Source: Holdemania massiliensis
Lineage (GTDB): Bacteria > Bacillota_I > Bacilli_A > Erysipelotrichales > Erysipelotrichaceae
Direction of reading: 5' to 3'
Assembly (NCBI RefSeq): GCF_022440805.1
Contig: NZ_JAKNTK010000001.1
Coordinates: 2,728,001 to 2,792,000 of the forward strand
DNA length: 64,000 nucleotides
Each line of letters begins with the position of its first letter. Position 1 is the first letter of the stretch. Shown one piece after another: positions 17,018 through 25,322 of this stretch. The notes beneath the pieces were generated by a model. That model had not been told where the DNA came from, searched no databases, and saw only the letters and a program-made list of their open reading frames with translations. The translations under genes and the position numbers were made by a program.

Positions 17018-17830
17018 TTATATCAGATCTTTTAATTCTAACTGCGATATTGGAACTGCCATCTGGCCGATGGTTGTCTTTTCAAAGATGCCGTGGCAGT
17101 CGGCGCCAGACGTGATCATTAATCCTCGATCTTGACAATACTTTAAACAGGTTTGTGTCACAAAACGATCATGGGAGGGATACCAGCACTCAATTCCATC
17201 TAATCCCGTCTCCATGATCGTTGGCAAAATTTCCAGCAAAGCCGACGAAGGAATCACTTTTCCCGGATGTGCCAGGATTGCCTTCCCTTTCGCTGCGTGA
17301 ATCTGCCGAACGACTTCACTAACCGAAGGAAAACCGGCGCAGCTGTAATCATGATGATATCGAGCATAAACCGAGAATCCCTGCCTGTAGTTCGCAACGA
17401 TTCCTTTGGCCGCGAAATAATGCAAAGCCTTCCACCCGCCTAATTGTCGATCATAAGAAAATTGTTGGTATTCCTTCATGCTTACCGCTTCGCCCGCCTG
17501 TTCCATTTTTTCAATTAACAGCTCATTGACACGTTCCAAACGACCACAATTCGTTTCCACAAATTCATTCAACTGGCCGTCCTCTAAATCCATTCCGTAC
17601 CCCAAAATATGAAAATTAATCCCCAGCTGCTGGGCGTCCAACTCCACGCCCGACAGACATTGAATCTTCCAGGCTTCACATTTCCGCAGACATTCTCGGC
17701 TACCTGAAAGCTGGTTATGATCCGTCACCGCAATCAGTCCAACTTGATTTAATTGTGCCTGATTCAGAATTTCATCAATGGTCATCGAACCATCTGAATA
17801 CCAGGAATGAATATGTAAATCCGCGTTCAT
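17018..17830 (-). CDS. PHP-domain metal-dependent phosphoesterase
   Basis: 270 residues from the ATG at 17830, preceded by AAAAAGGGGGC; the frame is open to 17884 but the protein clearly starts at NADLHIHSWYSDGSM. The PHP metal motifs are visible: DLHIHSWYSDG, VTDHNQLSG, GVELDA, FHILGYGMD, ILAHPGK and SGADCHG. Related proteins are 3',5'-nucleoside bisphosphate phosphatases or RNase AM-like 5'-3' enzymes (TrpH/YciV family). Its closeness to the aro operon is interesting since TrpH is named from such a neighbourhood, but it lies downstream of the operon terminator. Confidence 0.88.
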   Translation of the reverse strand: MNADLHIHSWYSDGSMTIDEILNQAQLNQVGLIAVTDHNQLSGSRECLRKCEAWKIQCLSGVELDAQQLGINFHILGYGMDLEDGQLNEFVETNCGRLERVNELLIEKMEQAGEAVSMKEYQQFSYDRQLGGWKALHYFAAKGIVANYRQGFSVYARYHHDYSCAGFPSVSEVVRQIHAAKGKAILAHPGKVIPSSALLEILPTIMETGLDGIECWYPSHDRFVTQTCLKYCQDRGLMITSGADCHGIFEKTTIGQMAVPISQLELKDLI

Positions 17831-17940
17831 TGCCAAGCCCCCTTTTTCTTGTTTGCTGCCTAAAAAACAAGACTGGAAAATCACCTTTACTTGTTCTTTC
17901 CATTATAAGCGATGTCCATCTGGATGAACAGCCGAAGAAA

Positions 17941-17962
17941 ATAAAAACAGCCGAAGCTGTTT
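17941..17962 (-). terminator. Terminator of the aro operon
   Basis: On the minus strand AAACAGC-TTCG-GCTGTTT (a stable cUUCGg tetraloop) is followed by TTATTTT. The stem starts at the last base of the aroQ stop codon, so the operon ends cleanly here. Confidence 0.85.
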
Positions 17963-18408
17963 CAATGTTTTGAGCTGAGATGCTGAATTAAAGCATCCAT
18001 CGCCATGACATAACCATAATCACCAAAGCCGCACAGCTGTCCAAGACAAGCCGGCGCCGTTTTGGATTCATGCCGGAAACGCTCACGGGCATGAACATTG
18101 GAAAAATGGACTTCAACCGCAGGAATCGGCGCAATACTTTTGATTGCGTCATGGAGGGCATAGCTGGTATGCGTATAAGCTCCCGGATTGATAATCAGAC
18201 CATCCATGTTCTCAAAGTAACACCGCTGAATGGCGTTGATCATCTCACCTTCGATATTGCTTTGAACGACTTCAATCTCGATTTCACGCCGCTTGGCTTC
18301 CGCTTGGATCATTGCTGTGATCTCGGCATAATTCCGTGCGCCGTAAACGCCTTGTTCGCGGATTCCGGTCATATTGATATTCGGACCGTTGACAACTAAA
18401 AATTTCAT
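17962..18408 (-). CDS. aroQ: 3-dehydroquinate dehydratase, type II
   Basis: 148 residues, the normal length of the dodecameric type II enzyme, which forms 3-dehydroshikimate from dehydroquinate. Signatures are VVNGPNINMTGIREQGVYG (the lid Arg and Tyr), IEVVQSNIEGEMINAIQ, IINPGAYTHTSYALHDAI and AVEVHFSNVHARERFRHES. ATG 18408 is chosen over the upstream start at 18429 since the conserved strand begins right there and GTGAGGAAAAGAAA precedes it. It is the last gene of the operon; tyrA ends 11 bases upstream. Confidence 0.96.
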   Translation of the reverse strand: MKFLVVNGPNINMTGIREQGVYGARNYAEITAMIQAEAKRREIEIEVVQSNIEGEMINAIQRCYFENMDGLIINPGAYTHTSYALHDAIKSIAPIPAVEVHFSNVHARERFRHESKTAPACLGQLCGFGDYGYVMAMDALIQHLSSKH

Positions 18409-18418
18409 TTTCTTTTCC

Positions 18419-19267
18419 TCACTTGTCAAAACATTTTCGCCGCTGTGTCGATTGACGGAACAGCCGCTTCATCTCTTCTGTCTCTTCATTTTCCAGAACA
18501 GTCCGGAAATGCGCCAACTCGGCGGCAAATTCATCAATTTCTCGAACCAGATTCTGCTTGTTCATCAAAAACAACTCAGTCCATAACGATTCGTTAATCT
18601 TGGCAATCCGTGTCAAATCCCGGAAAGAATCACCGGTATAGTCAACCAGATGCGTGTTGTCACTGGTGTTCATTAGGGTCACAGCGATGACATGCGTCAG
18701 CTGACTGAGAAAACCGATCATCTTATCATGTTCCGCGGGACTGAGCACAGCGATATTCCGAAAATTCAGAGCTTCAGCCAATGACCTAACCCAGGCAATT
18801 CCAGCTTCGGTATTCGCCGCAGTAGGAGTAATAATGAAGTTCGCCGGTTCAAAAATGGAGCAGTCGGCATACTGAACCCCGCTGACCTCCCGGCCAGCCA
18901 TCGGATGACTGGCAATAAATTCCACATCCGGACGCAGCTTTTGCTGAACCTGAGTGACAATTTGTTCCTTGACGCCGGTCACATCCGTGATGCGGGTGTT
19001 GGGGGCAAAGCTGTCCTGATGTTGATCAATCCATTCCAAAAGCGCCTGCGGATACAGGCCAAACACGATGCTGTCCGCCTGAGCTACGAGTTTTTCATCA
19101 AAACCCACGGCGCCCTCATCAATCCAGCCTTGTTCTAAGGCATAAGCAATGCTTTCAGGATTGATATCCAGAGCGCTGACGTGATAGCCTTTGCGCTTTA
19201 ATCCCTGAGCGTAGCTGCCGCCCAAAAGACCTAAACCGATGATCAGAAAATGCGATTCCTCCTGCAT
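18419..19267 (-). CDS. tyrA: Prephenate dehydrogenase
   Basis: 282 residues. The NAD-binding motif FLIIGLGLLGGSYAQGL opens the protein. ITDVTGVKEQIV, FIASHPMAGREVSGVQYAD and LTHVIAVTLMNT follow, as in TyrA enzymes that convert prephenate to 4-hydroxyphenylpyruvate. There is no chorismate mutase domain and no clear C-terminal ACT domain, so feedback control by Tyr is not apparent in this protein. It sits four bases after aroA and just before aroQ, which ties tyrosine synthesis to the common pathway. Confidence 0.95.
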   Translation of the reverse strand: MQEESHFLIIGLGLLGGSYAQGLKRKGYHVSALDINPESIAYALEQGWIDEGAVGFDEKLVAQADSIVFGLYPQALLEWIDQHQDSFAPNTRITDVTGVKEQIVTQVQQKLRPDVEFIASHPMAGREVSGVQYADCSIFEPANFIITPTAANTEAGIAWVRSLAEALNFRNIAVLSPAEHDKMIGFLSQLTHVIAVTLMNTSDNTHLVDYTGDSFRDLTRIAKINESLWTELFLMNKQNLVREIDEFAAELAHFRTVLENEETEEMKRLFRQSTQRRKCFDK

Positions 19268-19271
19268 GTTG

Positions 19272-20540
19272 TTAATTCTCCTTTATTTCAATACCCAGAG
19301 ACCGTAAATCCGCAAAAAATCCAGGATACGATTTGGCAATGGCCTGTGCGCCTTCAATCGTAATCGGCCCCACTGCCATTGTTGCACCAATGGCCAGTGC
19401 CATAACGATGCGATGATCCTGATGGCCGCTGACAGTAACGCCGCCCTGCCAAGGTGTAGGTCCTTCGATCCAGACTTCACTTTCTGTGGAATGAATCCGG
19501 ACGCCGACTTTACGGAGCTCGATTTCCATCGCTTCTATTCTATCACTTTCTTTATAGCGCAGGCGAGCCGCATTGATCATTTTTGTTTCACCCTGGGCAA
19601 AACTGGCCAAGACCATCAAAATCGGGCCGAGATCCGGACAGTTCTGCATATCGATGACCGAACCTTTTAACGCCGCAGGACGGAAAATAATTTCTTTTTC
19701 ATTCACTTCCACGTTACCGCCCATGGCCCGAACGATATCCAGAATCTGCCGATCGCCCTGGCGGGAATCCGGCCGCAGTCCTAGGCAGCGAATTTCATGA
19801 TTAATGCACCCCAGCGCCGCGTAAAAGCCAAGCTGGGAATAATCCGATTCCACCGTCGTTTCACAGGCGCGATAACGCTGACCGCCGGGAATCCGCAGCG
19901 TCAGTTCATCTTCAAAATAAGCATGAACACCAAAATCCTCAAGCATCTGCAATGTCAGCTCCACATAAGAGCGTGATTCAAACGGCGGTTCGATATGCAG
20001 CCGGGAATCTTCGCCGCAGCAGACTAAGGCAAACAACAAGCCGGAAATAAACTGCGAACTGATGTCGCCGCGCAGCGTAAACTCTCCTGGTTTGAGTGCT
20101 CCTTCAATTTCGATTCGTTCTTCCGTATGCGAATAAACCAGTCCCTGAGCCTGAAACAATTGTTCATAGACGGTCTGGGGACGCTTGAGCAGGCGATTCT
20201 GACCGGTAAAGCGCACACGCTGGCCAGTCAGCGAAAAGATCGGAATGAAGAAGCGCAGGGTTGAGCCGGATTCCTTACAGAAAATTTCATCGGTCTTTAA
20301 CTGATGAAAATCCGGAATTCCCCAAACCCGCACATCGCTGCCATCCTGTTCAATTCGGGCGCCCAGTTTGCGCATACCGTCAATCGTCGTCAAGATGTCA
20401 TCGGAATAATCAACATGATGGATCAAGCTTTCCCCCTGAGCCAAAGCCGCGCAGATGATCGCTCGATGCGCCATCGATTTGCTTGGGGGAATTGAAACGG
20501 TCGGCTGAGTGCAAATACCCGGAGTCATCGTTGCCTGCAT
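19272..20540 (-). CDS. aroA: 3-phosphoshikimate 1-carboxyvinyltransferase (EPSP synthase)
   Basis: 422 residues. Active-site segments are PPSKSMAHRAIICAALAQGE (Lys and Ser for shikimate-3-phosphate), KESGSTLRFFIPI, LRGDISSQFISGLLFAL, NCPDLGPILMVLAS (catalytic Asp) and RLRYKESDRIEAM. It transfers the enolpyruvyl group of PEP, step six of the pathway. The ATG overlaps the aroF stop by one base, so the two are translationally coupled. Confidence 0.97.
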   Translation of the reverse strand: MQATMTPGICTQPTVSIPPSKSMAHRAIICAALAQGESLIHHVDYSDDILTTIDGMRKLGARIEQDGSDVRVWGIPDFHQLKTDEIFCKESGSTLRFFIPIFSLTGQRVRFTGQNRLLKRPQTVYEQLFQAQGLVYSHTEERIEIEGALKPGEFTLRGDISSQFISGLLFALVCCGEDSRLHIEPPFESRSYVELTLQMLEDFGVHAYFEDELTLRIPGGQRYRACETTVESDYSQLGFYAALGCINHEIRCLGLRPDSRQGDRQILDIVRAMGGNVEVNEKEIIFRPAALKGSVIDMQNCPDLGPILMVLASFAQGETKMINAARLRYKESDRIEAMEIELRKVGVRIHSTESEVWIEGPTPWQGGVTVSGHQDHRIVMALAIGATMAVGPITIEGAQAIAKSYPGFFADLRSLGIEIKEN

Positions 20541-21556
20541 TACAGCGATCTCCCTACCACCTGAGCAATCGCGCGGCCTTTTTCAATCAGCGAAGCAAAC
20601 TTCGCCGGCTTCAATGACTGTGCCCCATCGCTCCACGCGCATTCCGGACAGGAATGGACTTCGATGATCAAACCGTCAGCGCCCGCCGCAATCGCTGCCA
20701 GCGACATCGCTTCGACTAGCTTCCAGTCCCCGGTCGCATGCGATGGGTCGATGATGATCGGCAGATGCGTCCGTTCCTTGATGATCGGTACAACGCTCAG
20801 ATCCAGCGTATTGCGGGTGTATTTCTCAAAGGTCCGGATCCCGCGTTCGCACAGGATCACATTCTTATTGCCGCCAGCCATGATGTATTCCGCCGCCATG
20901 ATCCATTCCTCAATCGTGTTCGCCAGTCCTCGTTTTAACAGCACTGGCTTATCGACTTTCCCCAATGCTTTTAACAGATCGAAGTTCTGCATGTTGCGCG
21001 CCCCAACCTGAATCAGATCGACATGCTCGACAAATTCATCAATCTTATCCGCACTCATCAATTCGCTGACAATCGGCAGACCGGTCTTTTCCCGGGCTTT
21101 GACCATCGCCAGAACACCTTCGGTGCCCATGCCCTGAAACGCATATGGGGAGGTTCTTGGCTTGTATGCCCCGCCCCGCAGCATCACACCGCCGGCATCT
21201 TTGACCTCTTGGGCGATATCGCAGATCATCGTTTCACCTTCAACCGAGCAAGGACCGCCGATCACCACGATCTTTTCATGACCGCCGACCTTTACGCCGC
21301 TGACGTTAATAACGGAGTCTTCCGGATGGAACATCCGGTTAGCCAGTTTATATGGGGCGGCAATGCGCGTAACCTCTTCCACCCATTCATTCGCCATGAT
21401 CCGACGTTCATCCAGTTTCGCCGTATCACCGACTAAACCAAAAACATTGTAATTGGCGCCGGAAATCATGTTGACCTGAACGCCTTGTTTTTCAAAGTTT
21501 TTGATCAGTCGGTCAATTTCCGGCTGCGGTGTGTTCTTTTTTAATGTGATAATCAT
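20540..21556 (-). CDS. aroF: 3-deoxy-7-phosphoheptulonate synthase (DAHP synthase, type I beta)
   Basis: 338 residues. The first ~65 residues form a ferredoxin-like regulatory domain (IITLKKNTPQPEIDRLIKNF, VNVFGLVGD-like NYNVFGLVGDT). The barrel follows with VIGGPCSVEGETM, MLRGGAYKPRTSPYAFQGMG, VLLKRGLANTIEEW, ILCERGIRTFEKYTRNTLD and IIDPSHATGDW. It condenses PEP with erythrose-4-phosphate and opens the pathway. N-terminal domains of this type in Thermotoga bind Tyr or Phe for feedback control; here this is inference. It overlaps the aroE/K stop by four bases. Confidence 0.95.
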   Translation of the reverse strand: MIITLKKNTPQPEIDRLIKNFEKQGVQVNMISGANYNVFGLVGDTAKLDERRIMANEWVEEVTRIAAPYKLANRMFHPEDSVINVSGVKVGGHEKIVVIGGPCSVEGETMICDIAQEVKDAGGVMLRGGAYKPRTSPYAFQGMGTEGVLAMVKAREKTGLPIVSELMSADKIDEFVEHVDLIQVGARNMQNFDLLKALGKVDKPVLLKRGLANTIEEWIMAAEYIMAGGNKNVILCERGIRTFEKYTRNTLDLSVVPIIKERTHLPIIIDPSHATGDWKLVEAMSLAAIAAGADGLIIEVHSCPECAWSDGAQSLKPAKFASLIEKGRAIAQVVGRSL

Positions 21557-22845
21557 TTTTTCATTCCCCCTATTGAATTTGTATTCTCATCAATAAAGCC
21601 GTCGTTCTCGGTCTGCCAGCAGCGCCAGCATTCCTGTGCTGTCTGTTCAATGCTTCCGTTGTTGTCAATCTGTTGATCACAAGCACTCCGATACAGCTCA
21701 ATCCGCTGATCGTATAACTGACGCAGTGCTTCACGGCTGGAGCTTAATGGCCGGCTTGGATCGGTTTCCAGCTGATCCAGGCTGCGATCCAAGAAATACA
21801 CCTTGCCGCTTTGGCGCAGCCGCCGAACATTTTCCCAATCTTTGACGATCCCGCCGCCGGTGGCGATAATCTGTCCACTCTGCAGCGTCACCTCAGCCAG
21901 GATCTCAGCCTCAATCTGGCGGAAAGCGGCTTCGCCTTCCTGATCGAAAAACGCCCGAATCGGCATGCCGATCCGCTCAACAATCCGCTGATCAATATCG
22001 ACAAGCGGACGGCTGCTGAGCTCCGCCAGTTTCCTGGCAATCGTACTCTTGCCGCAGCCCGGCATACCGATCAAAACAAGATTCATCTTTTCTCTGGCTA
22101 AATCCGCCGTCATTTTCAGGATCGCTTCCGAACTGACGGCTTTGCCGGTAAATGCCCGGATGGCTTCCGCCGCCTGCGCTGTCAGCATGCTCAACCCAGT
22201 CGCAGTTTTGCATCCGCGCTTCTGCGCCTCGACAATCAGACGGGTGCGATGCGGATTATAGATAACATCCGCCACGCTTTCCAACTGCGGAAAGTGATCC
22301 AGTTCTATCGGAATCCCTTCCTGATCTGGAAACATTCCTACCGGGCTGGTGTTGACGATCACCTGAGTGTCGCTGTGCTGTCGATAAGCTTCTTCATAGG
22401 TCAAGGTCTGCGCTGATGGATTCCGCTTCACCTTGATGATGGATGAAGCCCCCAAATCCTCCAATACCGCATAAACGGCCTGGGCAGCCCCGCCGTTGCC
22501 CAACAAAATGACTTTCTTATCGCGAATCTCAATTCCCGCCTGTTCCAGCATGAACCGGCATCCATAATAATCGGTGTTTTTACCGATCAGGCGGCCATGA
22601 TCATTGACGATCGTATTGACCGCGCCGATCCGGCGTGCTCGTTCATCGAGTTCATCCAGATAGGGGATGACCATCTGCTTATAGGGAATCGTGACATTCA
22701 GCGCCGCAAATTCTTTCGCTTTCATCAAAGCGTCCAATTGCTGAGGACTGACTTCAGTCAGCTCGTAGGCATAACCGCCCAGAGCTTCGTGAATCCGTTT
22801 GGAATAGCTGTGACCTAAATGTTCACCGATCAATCCCCGCCGCAT
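21553..22845 (-). CDS. Bifunctional shikimate dehydrogenase / shikimate kinase (AroE-AroK fusion)
   Basis: 430 residues. Residues about 1-255 are a shikimate dehydrogenase: GLIGEHLGHSYSKRIHEAL, AALNVTIPYKQMVIPYLDEL, GAVNTIVN, NTDYYG, LLGNGGAAQAVYAVL and NTSPVGMFP. Residues about 260-415 are a shikimate kinase: the P-loop LIGMPGCGKSTIARKLAEL, VDIDQRIVERIGMPI and ATGGGIV. Both catalytic sets look complete, so two pathway steps sit in one chain. ATG 22845 follows GGAAAGGGGAAGACGC and is preferred over the start at 22866. It overlaps aroC by 16 bases. Confidence 0.93.
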   Translation of the reverse strand: MRRGLIGEHLGHSYSKRIHEALGGYAYELTEVSPQQLDALMKAKEFAALNVTIPYKQMVIPYLDELDERARRIGAVNTIVNDHGRLIGKNTDYYGCRFMLEQAGIEIRDKKVILLGNGGAAQAVYAVLEDLGASSIIKVKRNPSAQTLTYEEAYRQHSDTQVIVNTSPVGMFPDQEGIPIELDHFPQLESVADVIYNPHRTRLIVEAQKRGCKTATGLSMLTAQAAEAIRAFTGKAVSSEAILKMTADLAREKMNLVLIGMPGCGKSTIARKLAELSSRPLVDIDQRIVERIGMPIRAFFDQEGEAAFRQIEAEILAEVTLQSGQIIATGGGIVKDWENVRRLRQSGKVYFLDRSLDQLETDPSRPLSSSREALRQLYDQRIELYRSACDQQIDNNGSIEQTAQECWRCWQTENDGFIDENTNSIGGMKK

Positions 22846-23954
22846 GCGTCTTCCCCTTTCCACCACAGAATCCCGAAGCGTTCTGTCAACAGATCCACCA
22901 ACCCCAAGGCAATCATACTGTCAACAACGACTCTTGCCCGATGCAGGATCGCCGGATCATGCCGGCCCTCGATCTGCAGCGTCACGGCTTCCCCAGTTTT
23001 CAGATTAACGCTGGACTGCGGTTTATAGATGGAAGGCGTCGGCTTCACGACCGTCCGGATCCGCAGCGGCATGCCGTTGGTAATTCCACCGTTAATTCCG
23101 CCGTTGTGATTGGTCAGCGTCTGAAGCTGTCCGTCCTTGATCGCAAAGCCATCGTTGGCTTCGCTGCCGGTTTTCGCCGCGAAGTCAAAACCATCGCCAA
23201 ATTCTACGCCTTTCACAGCTCCGATGCTGAAAAGCAAATGTGCAAGCTTGCTTTCGACCGAATCAAAGAAAGGTTCCCCTACGCCGGCCGGCATTCCGAC
23301 AACGGCACTTTCCAAAATACCGCCCATCGAATCGCCCTGAGCCTGCGCTTCTTCAATTCTTTTCTGGATTGCATCCCGTACGGAATCCTGGATGCAGGCC
23401 AGATATTGATCCTCCAAAGCCAGTAGCTGTTTTCGCAGCACGATCTCATCATCAGCCAGCGGCTCATCTATGATTTCCTGCATCTGGCTGACATGCGTTC
23501 CGACTTCAATTCCCTTGGATTTGAGCATCTGCAGGAAAATCGCTCCGGCCGCGACTAACGGTGCGGTAATCCGTCCGGAAAAATGACCGCCGCCGCGATA
23601 ATCCTGAAATCCCTGATATTTTACCTGCGCGGTGTAATCAGCATGGGAAGGCCGCGGAATATCCCGCATTTTAGAATAGTCCTTGCTTCGCATATTTTCG
23701 TTGCGGATCAAAATACACAGCGGCGTTCCGGTTGTTTTTCCTTCAAAGACTCCGCTGACAATTTCAGGAATATCAGCTTCCTGGCGCTGCGTGGATATCT
23801 TTCCTTTCGGCTTGCGCTTTTCCATTTGTTTTTGCATCCAGGCTTGATCAATCAGGATTCCCGAAGGCAGCCCCTGAATCACAACGCCGATCGCTTCACC
23901 ATGACTTTCGCCGAACAGCGACAGCTGAATGCACTGTCCAATCGCACTTTTCAT
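22830..23954 (-). CDS. aroC: Chorismate synthase
   Basis: 374 residues, full length. Signatures of the FMN-dependent enzyme are SLFGESHGEAIGVVI, TQRQEADIPEIVSGVFEGKT, RPSHADYTAQVKYQGFQDYR, GGGHFSGRITAPLVAAGAI, SLGxxGGI-like NHNGGINGGITNGMP and the C-terminal EGRHDPAILHRARVVVDSM. It makes chorismate from EPSP. It lies about 60 bases after aroB in the operon. Confidence 0.97.
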   Translation of the reverse strand: MKSAIGQCIQLSLFGESHGEAIGVVIQGLPSGILIDQAWMQKQMEKRKPKGKISTQRQEADIPEIVSGVFEGKTTGTPLCILIRNENMRSKDYSKMRDIPRPSHADYTAQVKYQGFQDYRGGGHFSGRITAPLVAAGAIFLQMLKSKGIEVGTHVSQMQEIIDEPLADDEIVLRKQLLALEDQYLACIQDSVRDAIQKRIEEAQAQGDSMGGILESAVVGMPAGVGEPFFDSVESKLAHLLFSIGAVKGVEFGDGFDFAAKTGSEANDGFAIKDGQLQTLTNHNGGINGGITNGMPLRIRTVVKPTPSIYKPQSSVNLKTGEAVTLQIEGRHDPAILHRARVVVDSMIALGLVDLLTERFGILWWKGEDACGGD

Positions 23955-24015
23955 CGTTTGATCTCCTTGTTTTATTCGTTTTGCCCTTCAATCTTATTTC
24001 TGTATTCTTGACCTG

Positions 24016-25020
24016 TTACAGATATTCCTTGATTTTCTCTGTCGGAATGTCTTTCAAGTACGCCTCGCCTACCTTACGAAGCAGGACAATCGTGAGTGTT
24101 CCGCCATCAATCTTCTTATCTTTGGTTATGAAATCGTAAACCTGTTGACGGTCATATTCAATGTCCTCTTTCAGATTTAAACGTTGATAAATCGGATGCA
24201 GACGTTCGCGCACCGCTTCATCCTTGATCATCTTCATCATGCCCAAGGCTACCGCTTCGCCATGATAAACATCCTGCAGATGATAATAGCTCTCGATGCC
24301 GTGACCAATCGTATGGCCGAAATTCAAAATTCGCCGGACACCAATCTCACGTTCATCAATCTCGACGACCTTCTTTTTCATCATCAGCGATTTATATAAA
24401 ATCTTTTCAATGTGATCCATCGGATTTTCGGTTTCAAACAGTTCAAATAACGATTCATCCCGAATTAATCCCGCTTTTAAGGCTTCAGCCAAACCGTTAT
24501 TGATATGCCGTTTGGGCAACGTGGCAAGCACATCCGGATCGATTAACACCATTTTTGGCTGCCAGAAAGCCCCGACACAGTTTTTAATTCCATCCAGATT
24601 AATTGCGACTTTGCCGCCGATACTGCTGTCAATCTGGGAAAGCGTTGTCGTTGGGATATTGATAAACTCGATCCCTCGCATATAGGTAGCCGCAACAAAT
24701 CCGGATAAATCGCCGATAACCCCGCCGCCTAACGCGACGATCAGATCTTTGCGTGAAAAGCGTTCTTTCAGCAACCGCCGCAAAATTTGTTGGTAAACCT
24801 CCATGCTTTTGGCTCCTTCGCCCTGAATTACCCGTTCAACATAACCCTGGGAACACTGAGCCAGCACGCGCTGAGCATATTCCTCCGGAACACCTTCATC
24901 GGTAATGATCATCACCTTGCGCTGACCATCGAGAACCTGTCCTATCTGATTCAGTAATCCCCGCTGAATCAAAATCGGATAGCTTTTGTCTTTGAGATTG
25001 ACCGTGATTTTTTTCATCAT
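24016..25020 (-). CDS. aroB: 3-dehydroquinate synthase
   Basis: 334 residues from ATG 25020. GAGGGGAGAAAAGAAAT precedes it; the frame remains open to 25050 but that start lies against the attenuator T run. NAD- and zinc-binding motifs are IITDEGVP, VALGGGVIGDLSGFVAATYM, NIPTTTLSQIDSSIGGKVAIN, LAEALKAGLI and the zinc His in ILNFGHTIGHGIE and YYHLQDVYHGEAVALGM. It is the first structural gene of the aro operon, 30 bases after the attenuator terminator. Confidence 0.96.
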   Translation of the reverse strand: MMKKITVNLKDKSYPILIQRGLLNQIGQVLDGQRKVMIITDEGVPEEYAQRVLAQCSQGYVERVIQGEGAKSMEVYQQILRRLLKERFSRKDLIVALGGGVIGDLSGFVAATYMRGIEFINIPTTTLSQIDSSIGGKVAINLDGIKNCVGAFWQPKMVLIDPDVLATLPKRHINNGLAEALKAGLIRDESLFELFETENPMDHIEKILYKSLMMKKKVVEIDEREIGVRRILNFGHTIGHGIESYYHLQDVYHGEAVALGMMKMIKDEAVRERLHPIYQRLNLKEDIEYDRQQVYDFITKDKKIDGGTLTIVLLRKVGEAYLKDIPTEKIKEYL

Positions 25021-25050
25021 ATTTCTTTTCTCCCCTCTCACACAATCCAC

Positions 25051-25082
25051 AAAAAAACCGTACAGGCATATCCTGTACGGTT
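25051..25082 (-). terminator. Attenuator terminator in the aro leader
   Basis: A perfect 11-bp stem (25056-25066 with 25072-25082, five-base loop) followed by seven T residues on the minus strand. It lies between the leader peptide and aroB, 30 bases before the aroB ATG, where a terminator only makes sense if it is conditional. The minus-strand sequence TGGTTCG soon after the leader peptide stop could pair with TGAACCG at the left arm and act as antiterminator. Confidence 0.85.
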
Positions 25083-25162
25083 CAGCATTTCATTTCGCAT
25101 TCCCTTCAGATATAGCCTGATTTCAAATCAAAACGGGCTAATGTCCAAAGCGAACCAGCCCT

Positions 25163-25231
25163 CTATCTAAAGGTAAAATAAAAGTAAGAAGAACTCGGAT
25201 GTTCAATTGTTTTACAGCCATTTTTTAACAT
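25163..25231 (-). CDS. Aromatic leader peptide (attenuator) of the aro operon
   Basis: A 22-codon frame with a good ribosome site (GAGGTG, six bases before ATG 25231). Near its end it reads SYFYFTF: five of the seven residues at positions 15-21 are Tyr or Phe, and the stop follows one codon later. It sits between a sigma-A promoter (25253-25280) and the terminator at 25051-25082. This is the layout of leader peptides in which ribosome stalling at scarce charged tRNA prevents termination; here Tyr and Phe, end products of the pathway, would be sensed. No T-box motifs are seen in the leader. Confidence 0.75.
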   Translation of the reverse strand: MLKNGCKTIEHPSSSYFYFTFR

Positions 25232-25252
25232 AATGTACACCTCGATGTTTTT

Positions 25253-25280
25253 ACTATATCACAATTCGATTGAAATGCAA
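25253..25280 (-). promoter_or_regulatory. Promoter of the aro operon
   Basis: On the minus strand TTGCAT (25275-25280) and TATAGT (25253-25258) are 16 bases apart. The transcript would start near 25246, a few bases before the leader peptide ribosome site. The prepilin gene ends 43 bases upstream in the same direction with no clear terminator, so some read-through is possible. Confidence 0.65.
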
Positions 25281-25322
25281 TCTTTTTCTGAAACTTTGAT
25301 GTCTTGTTTCAAATGGAATAAA

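Noticed and set aside
25051..25250. T-box riboswitch before aroB
   Set aside because: No TGGNACC-like antiterminator bulge or specifier stem was found; the leader peptide explains the region better.
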